Shown here: positions 12,701 through 20,885 of the stretch, in pieces
Position numbering within the stretch: the stretch's first letter is position 1
Layout: each line of letters starts with the position of its first letter
Assembly: GCF_037975245.1 (NCBI RefSeq)
Contig: NC_092582.1
Span: 18,192,577-18,256,576 of the forward strand
From: Apostichopus japonicus
Taxonomy: Eukaryota; Echinodermata; Holothuroidea; Aspidochirotida; Stichopodidae
DNA: 64,000 nt
Reading direction: 5' to 3'
The notes under the pieces: model-generated
Database searches by the model: none
Told to the model about the DNA's origin: nothing
Seen by the model: only the letters and a program-made list of their open reading frames with translations
Program-made: the position numbers and the translations under genes

Positions 12701-15700
12701 AACTTCAAAAGTACAGCTTGCATGAAGTTCATACTTGATTTGCATATCTACTATGGCAAGAAGAAGAATTTGATTGCATTTGTTTTTGTCTGAAGTGTCA
12801 AAATTATCATTTTAGTTAAAAGTAGAAAAACCTTTTAACAGGTCAATGTGAGTACAAGATTTTTGCCGATCACTTGAAGTGTGTCAGCATCGGTCACAAC
12901 ATGAAAACTCGCATTTGTCTGCGCTGTTTCAAGCTATTCTCATGTGATTGTATGACGAGGAATTGATATCACTATTAGCCAGTAGGCCTTCTGTTTTGTT
13001 ACTTTGGTTTAACCTGTTAGCGTAACATAAAGCTTGTCTTGATTTGTCTTTATTGTTCATCTCTTGAGGGTGAAACTCTGGTTGTCATTGCTGCTTGAAT
13101 AATGACCGATACTGTTTTCTCACAGAGTACTTGAAAGATTTCATGGTGACGAAGGATGACTTCAGCATCGTTCGTGTTTACAGCGAGTCCATTGAGCAGC
13201 AAGACTTTCCCATGCCTGGCGTGAACAGAATAGAGAGAAAGTTTGGCTCGAAAGATGAAACGAAGATGGATCCTCGACACAGAAATATCTCTCTGCATCA
13301 CAGGATTCGAGCCGAAAGCTCTCGATATGCCCACAAAATACTCACCATTGAGAGGAATCTTAGAGATGACCCAGTTAGGATAACTAAAGCAATGAAGAAA
13401 GAAATTGCAACTCTCAAAGACCTGATTGACAAGGCAATGGTAATTAAGTTTCCTAATGTTCCTGAAGTTAAATTGAGTGACAGAGGGAGAGAGGCAGCTG
13501 CACGGCTGTGTTTTTGGTCCGTTTGATCCAGAGAATGGGCTGATGACCATCAAACAGACCAATCAACTGGTCCGTTTGGTGCTTTGCATCACCGCAATAG
13601 GTCCTTTTGGTGATATCAGTTACTCTTGTGATGTGGTCCTTTTGGTTCAATGTAGTAACGAGAGAGAGGAAAACTGTTAACAAAGTGCTTATCTACAGCA
13701 AAAAGTCTGTATAGGTAAATATATCCAAGTTAGAACTAGAAATTTCTCTCCACTTTGATCAATGTTCTAAAGCCCACATGCTCCTTGCCTCATTGTTGGT
13801 GTTGCTTTAATGCACAGTGATTTGCATGCAGGCCACCCTGCACCCCTCTAGATACTCTTGGCCATTTAAGTCACCTATCCGCCCCCCCTATCCACCCCTC
13901 CAATGATCCTGTGAGCTGCTTCTCCTTAATGATGTATATAGCTTATATCAATGAGTCTTCTTGTAAACTGATTGACAAATTATTGAATCATATTCTTTTG
14001 TTCTTACCCCCCTCTACAGACAGAGGAGTTGTTGAAGCACCATGTAATTCTCTGCACCTGTAATGCTTCTGGACGTAGGATATTAGCCAAGAGTGATACC
14101 GTAAATATAGTCCAGGTTATCATAGATGAAGCTGGTATGTGCTCCGAGCCAGACACACTCATCCCGTTGGTGAACCACAACCCAAGCCAGGTCGTCCTGA
14201 TCGGAGACCACATGCAGTTGAGGTAATCCATCTTTCCAAGTACTTAAGGTGTGACTCTTTTACACTTTGTCATTGGTTGTGTCTTAGTATGCAGCAAGTA
14301 TATAAAAGGCTACTTTTTGTTTTGTTTATTAAAAGTGGAGAATTGAACTAATCTGGTTTTAAAAGGTTTGGCTTTCCACACAAGTTTTCTCTCCATATCT
14401 TCAACAAAACACAAAGTCGATTGCTCTTCTTAAAGGTAAGAATTTAGATTGATGTAATGTGGGTTATGATGCTTTGAAATGTATCTCTTTTAATAGTATT
14501 ATTTTCCAAAGGTTACAATGCATGCAGAAGTTCTCTGAGAATTTGTACCTTTCGCTTTGATGGCATGCTTTTTCAGTTTCAGCTCTCAATAAACCCGAGA
14601 GCTGAGTGGTTGAACCAAGCGTTGAGCCATTTTCGTCAATGCAAAAAAGGGGATGTGAGATCGGTTGCTTGTCGGGTTCCTCACAGAATTATTCATGTTT
14701 GTCAAATTTTCCTTCCCGTTGTAGACCAATCATTCTAGAGCCTCATGCTAGAGAACTTGGAGCAGAGACCTCGCTGATGGAGAAGTACCAGAAGAGGGCA
14801 ATCACTCTTAATATTCAATACAGAATGGTGAGCAAGCTATACTTGACAAACAAACATGTTATCATCATTAATCAAAATGAGAGTCACTTGTCTTTGCTCT
14901 TTCAATGGAGAATTTCTCTCTTGATTTCCCAAAGTTCTTTATTTCTTTCATTGGATACATGGTGTCACAGAGTTTGAGAGACTTTTTAAGATAAATGTTT
15001 GGAAGTAGGTCTTACTGCATTGCAAGATATTTCTTTCTTGTTATACTGTTGTACTACATTGATAAGATCAATTTCATGACTTTGTGAAATGGCAGAATGC
15101 CAACATATTTAAGGGATAGTTTTATTGGTCTAAGTTGAATATATGGCACAAACTGGAGTTTTGCAGATTATTTCGTGAATTTATCATGCAAGATCATATT
15201 GAATAGAACCATCATGATGACAATTGGGCCGAAAAGTCATTTATCAACAGAGACAGACAACTGTTCGTAACAATAATTTGCACTTTGTCGAAACCTTAAA
15301 GTCAGAGTAAAATTAATAGCTAAGCATACATTTTGATTGTGTCACTTATCCTGGGACTTATCAACAAGATTATCCAAAATAAATGAAAGGTGAATGGCCA
15401 TCTTTAAAAAACAACCAGAGCTATTGTATTAAAGTTAACAATGGAAGAAGAAGTTTGTTTGTTGTAGGTATATCTGTAAGGCAGCAAGTTCCATGCTACT
15501 TATTATCCATTTCATGCATGTTTATTCATGACTTCACGTTTTGTCTATAGCATGAAGAGATATGTCGCTTCCCTTCAGAAGCCTTCTACGAAGGGGAACT
15601 ACAAACAGCGCAAGCTGTGAAAAACCGCAGTTTTGATGAACAAACTGGTCGCATCTGGCCCAATGGTCCTGACTATCCGCGTGTGTTTTGTCACGTTGTT

Positions 15701-17407
15701 GGAGTCGAAGAGATGCTTACGGTGAGATCTGAAGAGGGAAATGAGATGTCTCGCAGTAACCCACTGGAGATTTACCAAGTGGTGAGTAATACACAGTTCG
15801 TTCTGCTTTGCTGACATATAAAGGAACCATTATCTGTGATACATATATAAATATATATCATATGGCTTGTATAGAACATGACTGATGTTACATGGTCCCA
15901 GCCTTGGTCAAGGAACACAAATACTGGGCAAGAAACATCCCCAAAAGAGAAAGTTAAGGAACAGTATAATTTAACAAGTATAATCTGAAAGATAAACAAA
16001 ATACACCCTCACACCTGGCAGACTGGAACAGTATAACATATGACATCACAGAGTTTATGATGTCATTGTCTCAATTCAGCTGAAGAAATCTTTTGTTTCT
16101 TTCCTCAATAATTTTGAACTCGCTTTATTCACATAGGAAACAATACTTCTACAGAAAAGTGCATTTTGATGAAATTCTGAATACAGAGAACCTTGACAGC
16201 CATAGCAAATTTTCCAAATGTATCACATTTCAAGTATTCAAGAAAAGTATGTGAAGAGTATCTGCCCAGATAACATCACAAATCCCCCCAACTGCGATCC
16301 AACTTAATGAAGTAGTTGGGGGTTTAGCCAGTCAGAGGGTTTGTAATGAAGTTCGTCACTTGTGAAGGGTAGAAGTATGCAACGTGTCAATGAAACATCT
16401 TTGACGTAAATTTTTCACTTGCTCGTCAGGTTCGTATGGCAAAGTTCCTTGTAAATCGTCTGAAGGTACGTCCACGACAGTTGGCAATTCTGTCGCAGTA
16501 TAGACTACAGTGTTCGCAGATCGAAGAACAACTCAAGGGTGCTGGACTCACTGGTATACATGTCTCCACTGTAATTAAGAGTCAAGGTAAAGAATATGTC
16601 ATTTATGTAACGATTATACTCATCGATTGGTTTTTGTTCTTTCTCTTTATTTTTTTCGACGATAAAGCAACTAGAATTTGTGGAAAGGGAATTTGAAAGA
16701 GCAATGAAGTTCATGCCTTTCTTTGTTGATTATGTTAATTTTTATTAAGATCCTCTTTTGTTGATTCATGTCTCAAATAATTTCCAGTAATAATTTTTAA
16801 ATCCCTTCCTCTTAGGGAGCGAATGGGATTATGTGATATTCTCCACTGTCAGATCCATGTCCAAAATTGAAATAGAAGACAGACCTGGTAAGGGCTGGAA
16901 GATACGCCATCTCGGATTTACGATGGACGAAAACCAGATGAACGTGGCCATGACAAGAGCTCGAAGAGGGCACATTGTAGTCGGTGAGTTGATTGTCCAG
17001 TCACTGTTACGTGTACTTAAACACTGCCAACACTATCATATTAGAGTTGTGGAGCCATGCATGTCGGTCAAGCCTACCTATAGAAAAATAGTCCTCTTCA
17101 AATTCACTCGAGCATTAGTAATGTGTTACTTGATTGCATAACTACACCAAGTACTGCCATTAGGATACATCCTTGGTGAGCGCACCTAATTAATTGACCA
17201 GCCACCATATGATTGTAAACACTTCCTGTGTTAAGGCAAATTGGCTTGACCACTGAAATAGTACACTGTGTGTTCAATAATGATATTTCTTCCGCTATCA
17301 CAGGCAACAAATTCCTTCTTGGAACCTTGGACAAGTGGAAGAACATGTTGGGAAAATATGAAGAGACCAACTCACTGCTGCCAGCGAGTACCTTTCTGAG
17401 TGATTGA
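454..17407 (+). CDS. HELZ2: HELZ2-like helicase / RNB exoribonuclease gene (3' part, 14 exons)
   Basis: Fourteen exons join in one open frame of 2,162 codons ending at TGA 17405-17407; every junction keeps phase and uses GT-AG sites. The order is end of SF1 helicase 1, RNB nuclease module, then complete SF1 helicase 2, which is the layout of vertebrate HELZ2 (PRIC285). In vertebrates that protein is a nuclear-receptor coactivator and interferon-induced RNA helicase/nuclease (family knowledge). Seen directly are an NYRM motif and a TRCQ motif VI-like end of helicase 1; an RNB motif with four aspartates (4423-4452) and TSPIRRF (5458-5478); and GPPGTGKT, DEAG, GDHMQLRP, QYRM and MTRARRG in helicase 2. 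The 5' end (zinc fingers and the start of helicase 1 in relatives) is outside the window. Role in this animal, perhaps antiviral or RNA decay, is inferred. Exon coordinates: 454-732, 1257-1355, 1984-2059, 2564-6908, 8308-8423, 8843-8992, 12086-12229, 13126-13439, 14020-14222, 14725-14827, 15551-15781, 16430-16586, 16816-16983, 17304-17407. Confidence 0.92.
887..1175. repeat. Minisatellite, 19-bp unit, about 15 copies
   Basis: Unit CTGGACTAGTCAGTTACTG and close variants (CAG/CTG and TTACTG/TTATTA alternations) run head to tail for about 290 bp in the intron between exons a and b. Each unit carries the palindrome ACTAGT or a one-base change of it. Confidence 0.9.
1257..1355 (+). CDS. HELZ2: HELZ2-like exon b
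   Basis: Acceptor TCGTAG, donor CAG|GTAAGC, phase 0 to 0, 33 codons. The translation NAIVQEVQKLARRW...DIAVLTPYRLQ matches the SF1 RecA2 segment that precedes the helicase motif usually written as L(T)PYxxQ. It is too short to be called by ORF length and is placed by splice sites plus family pattern. Confidence 0.88.
1984..2059 (+). CDS. HELZ2: HELZ2-like exon c
   Basis: Acceptor GTGCAG, donor G|GTAGGT, phase 0 to 1. Encodes VDQIRNKLRAVGLGKVNVES followed by VQHVQ. This is the stretch leading to helicase motif V (VESVQ-GxE in relatives). Joining to the next exon gives QG-KQFRAVFISTVRT, as expected for an SF1 motif V region. Confidence 0.88.
2160..2525. repeat. Degenerate minisatellite, unit about 34 bp, about 10 copies
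   Basis: Repeated phrase TACTGGTATTGTA followed by CTAACAGTGAC, with variants, fills most of the intron between exons c and d. It stops about 40 bp before the acceptor of the giant exon. The last three or four copies are the most alike, suggesting recent expansion at the right end. Confidence 0.8.
2564..6908 (+). CDS. HELZ2: HELZ2-like giant exon d: helicase 1 end, linker and RNB nuclease domain
   Basis: A single 4,345-nt exon with acceptor TTTTCAG and donor AG|GTAAGT, phase 1 to 2. It starts with KQFRAVFISTVRT and AFTRCQCLLYVVGD (helicase motif VI region). A low-complexity linker follows, with a run of aspartates (about 3310-3330). A segment resembling a cold-shock/OB fold sits near 3,680-3,830. 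The RNB domain carries VDPPESQDLDDA (4420-4455, all four catalytic-type Asp present) and HFTSPIRRFIDLVVHRM (5452-5502). An acidic Ser-rich insertion interrupts the RNB fold near 5,150-5,220. The last 700 nt encode the HELZ2-type segment before helicase 2. Having the whole RNB module in one exon, while all other exons are 76-314 nt, is unusual. Confidence 0.93.
7185..8245. repeat. Degenerate long-period tandem repeat (~243 bp, 4 copies) in intron
   Basis: The phrase CTTCAAAcTTGGTAGGA and its relatives recur at about 7371, 7613, 7854 and 8100. AAAGGTCA-like and GGTTACCATGG motifs recur between them. Spacing is 240-246 bp. Copies are diverged, so this is an old array. The rest of this intron (6909-8307) shows no coding signal. 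Confidence 0.65.
8308..8423 (+). CDS. HELZ2: HELZ2-like exon e
   Basis: Acceptor TCCCACAG, donor G|GTAGGC, phase 2 to 1, so the AG left by the giant exon completes an Arg codon. Encodes RIEEAVVMVADTKACRNLTR and onward, a linker to helicase 2 with no motif I recognise. Assigned because both junctions hold frame. Confidence 0.82.
8843..8992 (+). CDS. HELZ2: HELZ2-like exon f (start of helicase 2, GPPG half of Walker A)
   Basis: Acceptor ATATAAAAG (weak pyrimidine tract just before it), donor G|GTAAAA, phase 1 to 1. Encodes LSPPNESQKEALQFALS (Q motif) and VIQGPPG. The split codon after GPPG is completed at 12086 to give GPPGTGKT. The intron cuts the nucleotide-binding loop in two. Confidence 0.9.
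9590..10165. repeat. AG-rich degenerate minisatellite
   Basis: Variants of GTAAGGTTTATAGAAGAAAC plus AGATGA recur about 20 times with a 22-28-bp period. Short open frames across it are repeat artefacts. It ends within about 65 bp of the left edge of the Penelope-like element. Confidence 0.8.
10235..11541 (+). pseudogene. Penelope-like RT + GIY-YIG ORF, interrupted by one stop and one frameshift
   Basis: The main open stretch is 10343-11455. It contains GTRMAPSYACLFMSSLEE, WRYIDDIFFVW (catalytic YxDD at 10445-10456), VNFLDVTV, a Cys/His-rich region (CDRTSRCIVCSHH) and VIYLISCRVCGIQYVGKTKT, the GIY-YIG motif pair with its following Arg (KKRFYGH). RT-like sequence continues upstream of the ATG but is cut by TAA at 10325-10327, where relatives have a Gln codon. 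Near 11,440-11,470 the frame shifts; the expected C-terminus (ERLWMQCLRT then PHGLN) is readable in another frame up to TAA 11539-11541. The copy cannot make a full protein and is probably inactive. Confidence 0.85.
11866..11910 (+). ncRNA. Hammerhead ribozyme core, type I, Penelope-associated
   Basis: All conserved parts are present in order. The stem I 5' strand TTAGCCT (11866-11872) is followed by the core CTGAAGA (11873-11879, CUGANGA box). Stem II is GATC/GATC around CTGCTTT (11881-11895), then GAAA (11896-11899), then a short palindromic stem III ACGT followed by C, giving a GUC cleavage triplet at 11901-11903. The stem I 3' strand AGGCCAA (11904-11910) pairs with TTAGCCT with one mismatch. 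Such minimal hammerheads, where the palindromic stem III favours dimers, are established for Penelope-like elements. Cleavage is predicted after 11903; activity of this copy is untested. Confidence 0.82.
12086..12229 (+). CDS. HELZ2: HELZ2-like exon g (TGKT half of Walker A)
   Basis: Acceptor TTTCTTTATAG, donor G|GTATGG, phase 1 to 1. Encodes GTGKTRTGAYLAYFFNRIN and PQILYCGPSNKSVDVIT. The second part is the SF1 motif Ia region (CxPSNxAVD in UPF1 relatives). The donor is non-consensus after GTATG but is supported by the frame. Confidence 0.9.
12555..12910. repeat. Intronic repeat with GCATACTTGGTATGT motif
   Basis: In the intron between exons g and h, the motifs GCATACTTGGTATGT, TTAGTACAAG, GTGAGTACAAG and TTGCCGATCACTTGAAGT occur in order. 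The same ordered motifs recur at 31945-32060 in an intron of the next gene, so this is a dispersed family. A related partial unit (TTCATACTTGATTTGCATAT) lies at about 12,728. Confidence 0.6.
13126..13439 (+). CDS. HELZ2: HELZ2-like exon h (domain 1B region)
   Basis: Acceptor TTTTCTCACAG, donor ATG|GTAATT, phase 1 to 0. Encodes EYLKDFMVTKDDFSIVRVYS and a Lys/Arg-rich helical segment, the variable insert between motifs Ia and II. The frame stays open for 29 more codons past the donor. I end the exon at 13439 because it joins exactly in phase to the next exon, LIDKAM-TEELLKHHVILCTCNA. Confidence 0.85.
13440..14019 (+). other. Intron between exons h and i, with four GGTCC(G/T)TTTG motifs
   Basis: No exon is supported here. 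GGTCCGTTTG or GGTCCTTTTG occurs near 13518, 13570, 13601 and 13635 at uneven spacing. This keeps short frames open on both strands and looks like a decayed repeat rather than coding sequence. Confidence 0.45.
14020..14222 (+). CDS. HELZ2: HELZ2-like exon i (Walker B DEAG, motif III)
   Basis: Acceptor CCTCTACAG, donor AG|GTAATC, phase 0 to 2. Encodes VILCTCNASG, VIIDEAGMCSEPDTLIPL (motif II at about 14119-14136) and VVLIGDHMQLR (motif III). DEAG replaces the DEAA/DEAS seen in many relatives; the acidic pair needed for catalysis is kept. Confidence 0.92.
14725..14827 (+). CDS. HELZ2: HELZ2-like exon j (QYRM motif)
   Basis: Acceptor CCCGTTGTAG, donor ATG|GTGAGC, phase 2 to 0. Completes QLRP at the junction and then reads LGAETSLMEKYQKRAITLNI and QYRM. 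The LxxQYRM motif IV is canonical for UPF1-like helicases. Confidence 0.9.
15551..15781 (+). CDS. HELZ2: HELZ2-like exon k
   Basis: Acceptor TTGTCTATAG, donor GTG|GTGAGT, phase 0 to 0, 77 codons. Starts HEEICRFPSEAFYEGELQTA, which directly continues QYRM as in SF1 helicases (QYRMHExICxFPS). Ends SRSNPLEIYQV. Confidence 0.92.
16430..16586 (+). CDS. HELZ2: HELZ2-like exon l
   Basis: Acceptor TGCTCGTCAG, donor G|GTAAAG, phase 0 to 1. Encodes VRPRQLAILSQYRLQCSQIE and IHVSTVIKSQG, matching the helicase (T)PYxxQ region and the run into motif V (VDSFQGxE in UPF1; SQG-SEWD here). Confidence 0.92.
16816..16983 (+). CDS. HELZ2: HELZ2-like exon m (motif VI)
   Basis: Acceptor TCCTCTTAG, donor G|GTGAGT, phase 1 to 1. 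Encodes GSEWDYVIFSTVRS and MNVAMTRARRGHIVVG, which is motif VI with the TRAR arginine finger. Confidence 0.94.
17304..17407 (+). CDS. HELZ2: HELZ2-like terminal exon n
   Basis: Acceptor CTATCACAG, phase 1. Encodes NKFLLGTLDKWKNMLGKYEE and ends at TGA 17405-17407. The short helical C-terminus after VVGN is what HELZ2/UPF1-like proteins have (a GNxxLLxxxxxW segment). Confidence 0.9.
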
Positions 17408-18640
17408 TTTTGTGATACACAATCTTTTGAAATAGAAAAAATAGAAATGATACATTTCTATCAACATTTCCTACTGCTGGAACATTCTGTATAAAAAAAT
17501 GTACAAATTTTTGGAAAAGACTGTCAAAAATGTTCAGATTTGAATGACTTTGAGATGTTCAGTCAAGTTGTACATGTTGTAATGCTTCAATCTGTACACA
17601 CTAACACATGCTGATTGGTATTACCTTTTTAGGACTATGTAAGAAATACTTTTGGCTATGTGTGTCATTTTGATTATGAGAGTTAAATTTAGTAGTGGTT
17701 GAATGGAGGGCTTGACAATTTACAATTTGGAGGAAGTAAAATCAGTTTTCAGGTTTGCTTTCAAATATGCAATATTCGTTGGTCATATTTCGTATTTCGT
17801 TTCCTTTTTTGTATTATTCTTCATTTCAAAATCATGTTAAATTTATTTTTCTGTCTTAGCTTTGAAGGTTTACAAAGCTTTATCAGTAGTAGCTTTTCAA
17901 GTGTTTGATACATTTTACTCTTACTTTCTTCAAGAAGAAATTCACATTTTATACTTTATCTGACTTTATGATGTACAAAGCTGAGGATAACTTTTGTATA
18001 CCAAAATGACTCTTTCCTTTAACTAGAAAACGAAAACATGATTTGCCCAAAGTATACTAGGTAGACTGTGTAGGGGAAACGTTAAAGTTAGTTTTGTAGA
18101 TGAAATGTAAGCCTTATTTTTTACGAATAATTTATGCAGTATCATTATCCTCATGTGCTTCCAAGAATTTAAGATTTTATTTTTTGAAAATTGAACTGTT
18201 TTGGTCACTTTGGTGAATTGAGCAACGTCAATTTAATAGGCAGTGCAGACAAGCCCTTCTCTTTGCCAGCACAGAAATGATTTCTTAGTGATCAACTTGT
18301 AAGCAATCAGATTGCCACCGCTAAGACAAATATATAACGTTTTGTGTCAATGAAGACGGTACATACTAGCACAAGACCAAATCTGTGGTTGGATCCTAAA
18401 AATCAAACTTATCTTTTTTAATTAAAAATCAAGAGTTTTCTGGTTTTGTGGGAATTGTTTTTTGTGATATGAGTTTACTCTTTTTATTTTTGTTTTTTTT
18501 TAAATTGAGTTGGTTATAAAATAGCAGCTGATTGTATAATGAAATGATATTTCTCCATCGCTGAGCCAAATATTATTCTTGTTAAAAATATGCCTGTCCT
18601 AGAGTTCATCAAGAAATAATAAAAAGAGATGTAAATGCTA
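17408..18640 (+). other. Probable 3' UTR of the HELZ2-like gene
   Basis: AT-rich sequence follows the stop codon with no further exon expected. ATTAAA occurs at 18421-18426 and AATAAA at 18618-18623; either could serve as a polyadenylation signal. No downstream GT-rich element is striking, so the true end is not fixed. Confidence 0.4.
18618..18623 (+). promoter_or_regulatory. Candidate polyadenylation signal AATAAA
   Basis: First canonical AATAAA after the helicase stop codon, about 1.2 kb downstream. Such hexamers are common by chance in this AT-rich DNA. Confidence 0.3.
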
Positions 18641-20690
18641 AGCAGCTTAAACACTAAACGGTGCTTCTGGTGGTCTGGAATGCGAAACATTTGTTAGTTT
18701 TGTGTTTATTCAAGTTTAAGATACAACATAGAGTGGTTTAGGCGATATTGATAGAGAATTACATACATTTACAAGAAAGACATGTTAGAGAAATATAGTA
18801 GACTTCCAACTCATGCTTTTCTTAATGTTCTCGTGTCAAAGACAGTCTTGTACTACACAGTCTCTTTTGCAACTTAACCGTGTCTTTGAGTCATAGCTGT
18901 CGATGGACATTGTCTTTGGTCTATTTCTGGGAGATTATACCCTATCAGCCAAATGCATATTGAAAAGTTCCATGGTAAATTTCATTTTGCTGCATTATTT
19001 TAGAAAATCCACAGGTCACTTAAATTGTTTCCAGATAAACAAAAAATAAAAATTAGTTTTGAGAATTTAAGCTTGCTAAAAACTTTTTGATCAATATAAA
19101 AGTGCGCCAATCCACAACAATACCATACAACCGATTGTTTTCACAAAATAACTCATTCTTTATCTACAGATATGAAAATATCTATTTAGAGTATAATGTT
19201 CTTATGCAAGTTGTGAAAATTCAGTTAACCTTGTGTATTTCGTTTGTTTATAAATAGTTAACGACACAAATCACTCATTCATAATCATGTGAAGTAATTT
19301 ACATTGCAGTAGGTGGTTGACAGTGTTGCTATATTTGTCATATTAATCAAAATCATCTAAACAACAACATATCTTAATCATTTTATTCCATATACGGTTC
19401 AAATTTTAATGAAACTGTCGTAGCCAAACTTTGGACTATGCTTCAACTTTGTAGATTGCTGGGTTAGTTGTGCTTCCATGTTTATGTTAAGTTTCTTGTT
19501 GTTTTCTGTCTCTGCAGTCAATCACCGTGTTCTTATAAATCTTGTGGAAAGTGATTATATACCTAAACCCAAGCTGATGTAACCATATCATCACGGTAAC
19601 GAATTTTAGAATTAATAGAAATTAATATACTTTACGTTATATGACTGTTTTATCAATTGCCTCTTTTTTATGAAAACGTGTGTCTCCATTAATAAAAGGT
19701 TAAATTAAAGTGATTCAAGTGATTCCCAACTAAAGAAAAACAACCAGCCCCCTTCACCCTCCCTCCCCCCTACCCTGCCCCCTCTCCACAATGGAGACAG
19801 AAATGGTAGTTGCTCCTCTTGTTCCTGGTGCTCACTCTGACTTTCAACTTCCTCACCTATTAAAGTCATCAGGGCATGACGTTAGCCCTGTTAATTTTTA
19901 ATCTTGGTCATGTGACGTCAGATTGATTTTTACCAGACGACAACATGCAGTAACCACCTCTCTAAAAGATAGGAAGCCTTCTAGCATACTTCTTTACATG
20001 AGTTTTTCATTAATTAACACTCTACATTGCTGTCAGTCTAAAACCCTGTAGAAATTATTACTGAGAACCTTCTCCCTATCTGTCCCCTTGGTATCTGACA
20101 ACGAATGGACATTCATGGCACCGGGTGTTTTGTATGAGTCGTGAAGGAAATAAGACTCAAACCAATGCTATTTTTTAGTTTGTGAAGATTTTCCTGTGCT
20201 TTCTCCAACTTAGGCAAAATTTGGTCTAGAAGTTTAGCTACGTTAACTTGCTATCAAAATCTTAGGGATATTTTTGTAAATATAGTAGCAATTTACAACA
20301 CAGTGTTTAATTGGTCAGTTACTATACATTAACACATTTTTTCGACATAATGACAAATTACTTAAATCTAATAAGGAAGGAAATTAAAAATAATATTGTG
20401 CTGCAAAATGATAATTTTTTAATTTTTGACTAATATGTTATCAATTTTAAAATTTGCAGCAATATTTTGGCAGCAACATGATTCACTACGGTCGTATCAG
20501 TTTGTCATCAATTCAACAGTTTGCAGTTAAATGACAACTTGCAACAAACTGGCAAAACAAGCTCTATAATAGTTTCCCAACTTAAATGTTTCCACATAGA
20601 ATAGTCTCGTATATTGCCATTAGGATCACGTCAACAGGCATCTGCAAAGAAATACCAATAGTTGATGATATAGGCCCATGTTTCATTTGA
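18641..20690. other. Intergenic AT-rich DNA
   Basis: No convincing exon, RNA gene or mobile element. A frame-compatible possible alternative terminal exon (19518-19582) is discussed in the findings. The rest shows only short A/T runs and a C-rich patch near 19,745-19,785. Confidence 0.4.
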
Positions 20691-20699
20691 TGCTCACCT

Positions 20700-20885
20700 G
20701 TGCGAATTGATAGGGACACGTGCTATTTGACAGTCAGCTAGGTATTGACCCTTACTTTGCGGCGTACCGAGCGCCGTTATTTGATGTACGATTCCACGTC
20801 CACTATCACAGTATATATCGACGGAGCCGTCTATGCAACGGTGGTTACCATGGCGGCGGATCCGTATTTGGCATGCGGGGGGTAA
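20700..20885 (+). promoter_or_regulatory. CpG-dense patch, candidate promoter or first exon of the RALGPS-like gene
   Basis: About 16 CpG dinucleotides occur in roughly 180 bp, far above the surrounding AT-rich sequence, 1.6 kb upstream of the first recognisable RALGPS-like exon. It contains GTTACCATGGCGGCGG, a strong Kozak-type ATG at 20850 that reads MAADPYLACGG before TAA, with a GT donor candidate at 20882. That donor's phase does not fit the acceptor at 22532, so the start assignment is unproven. Confidence 0.35.
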
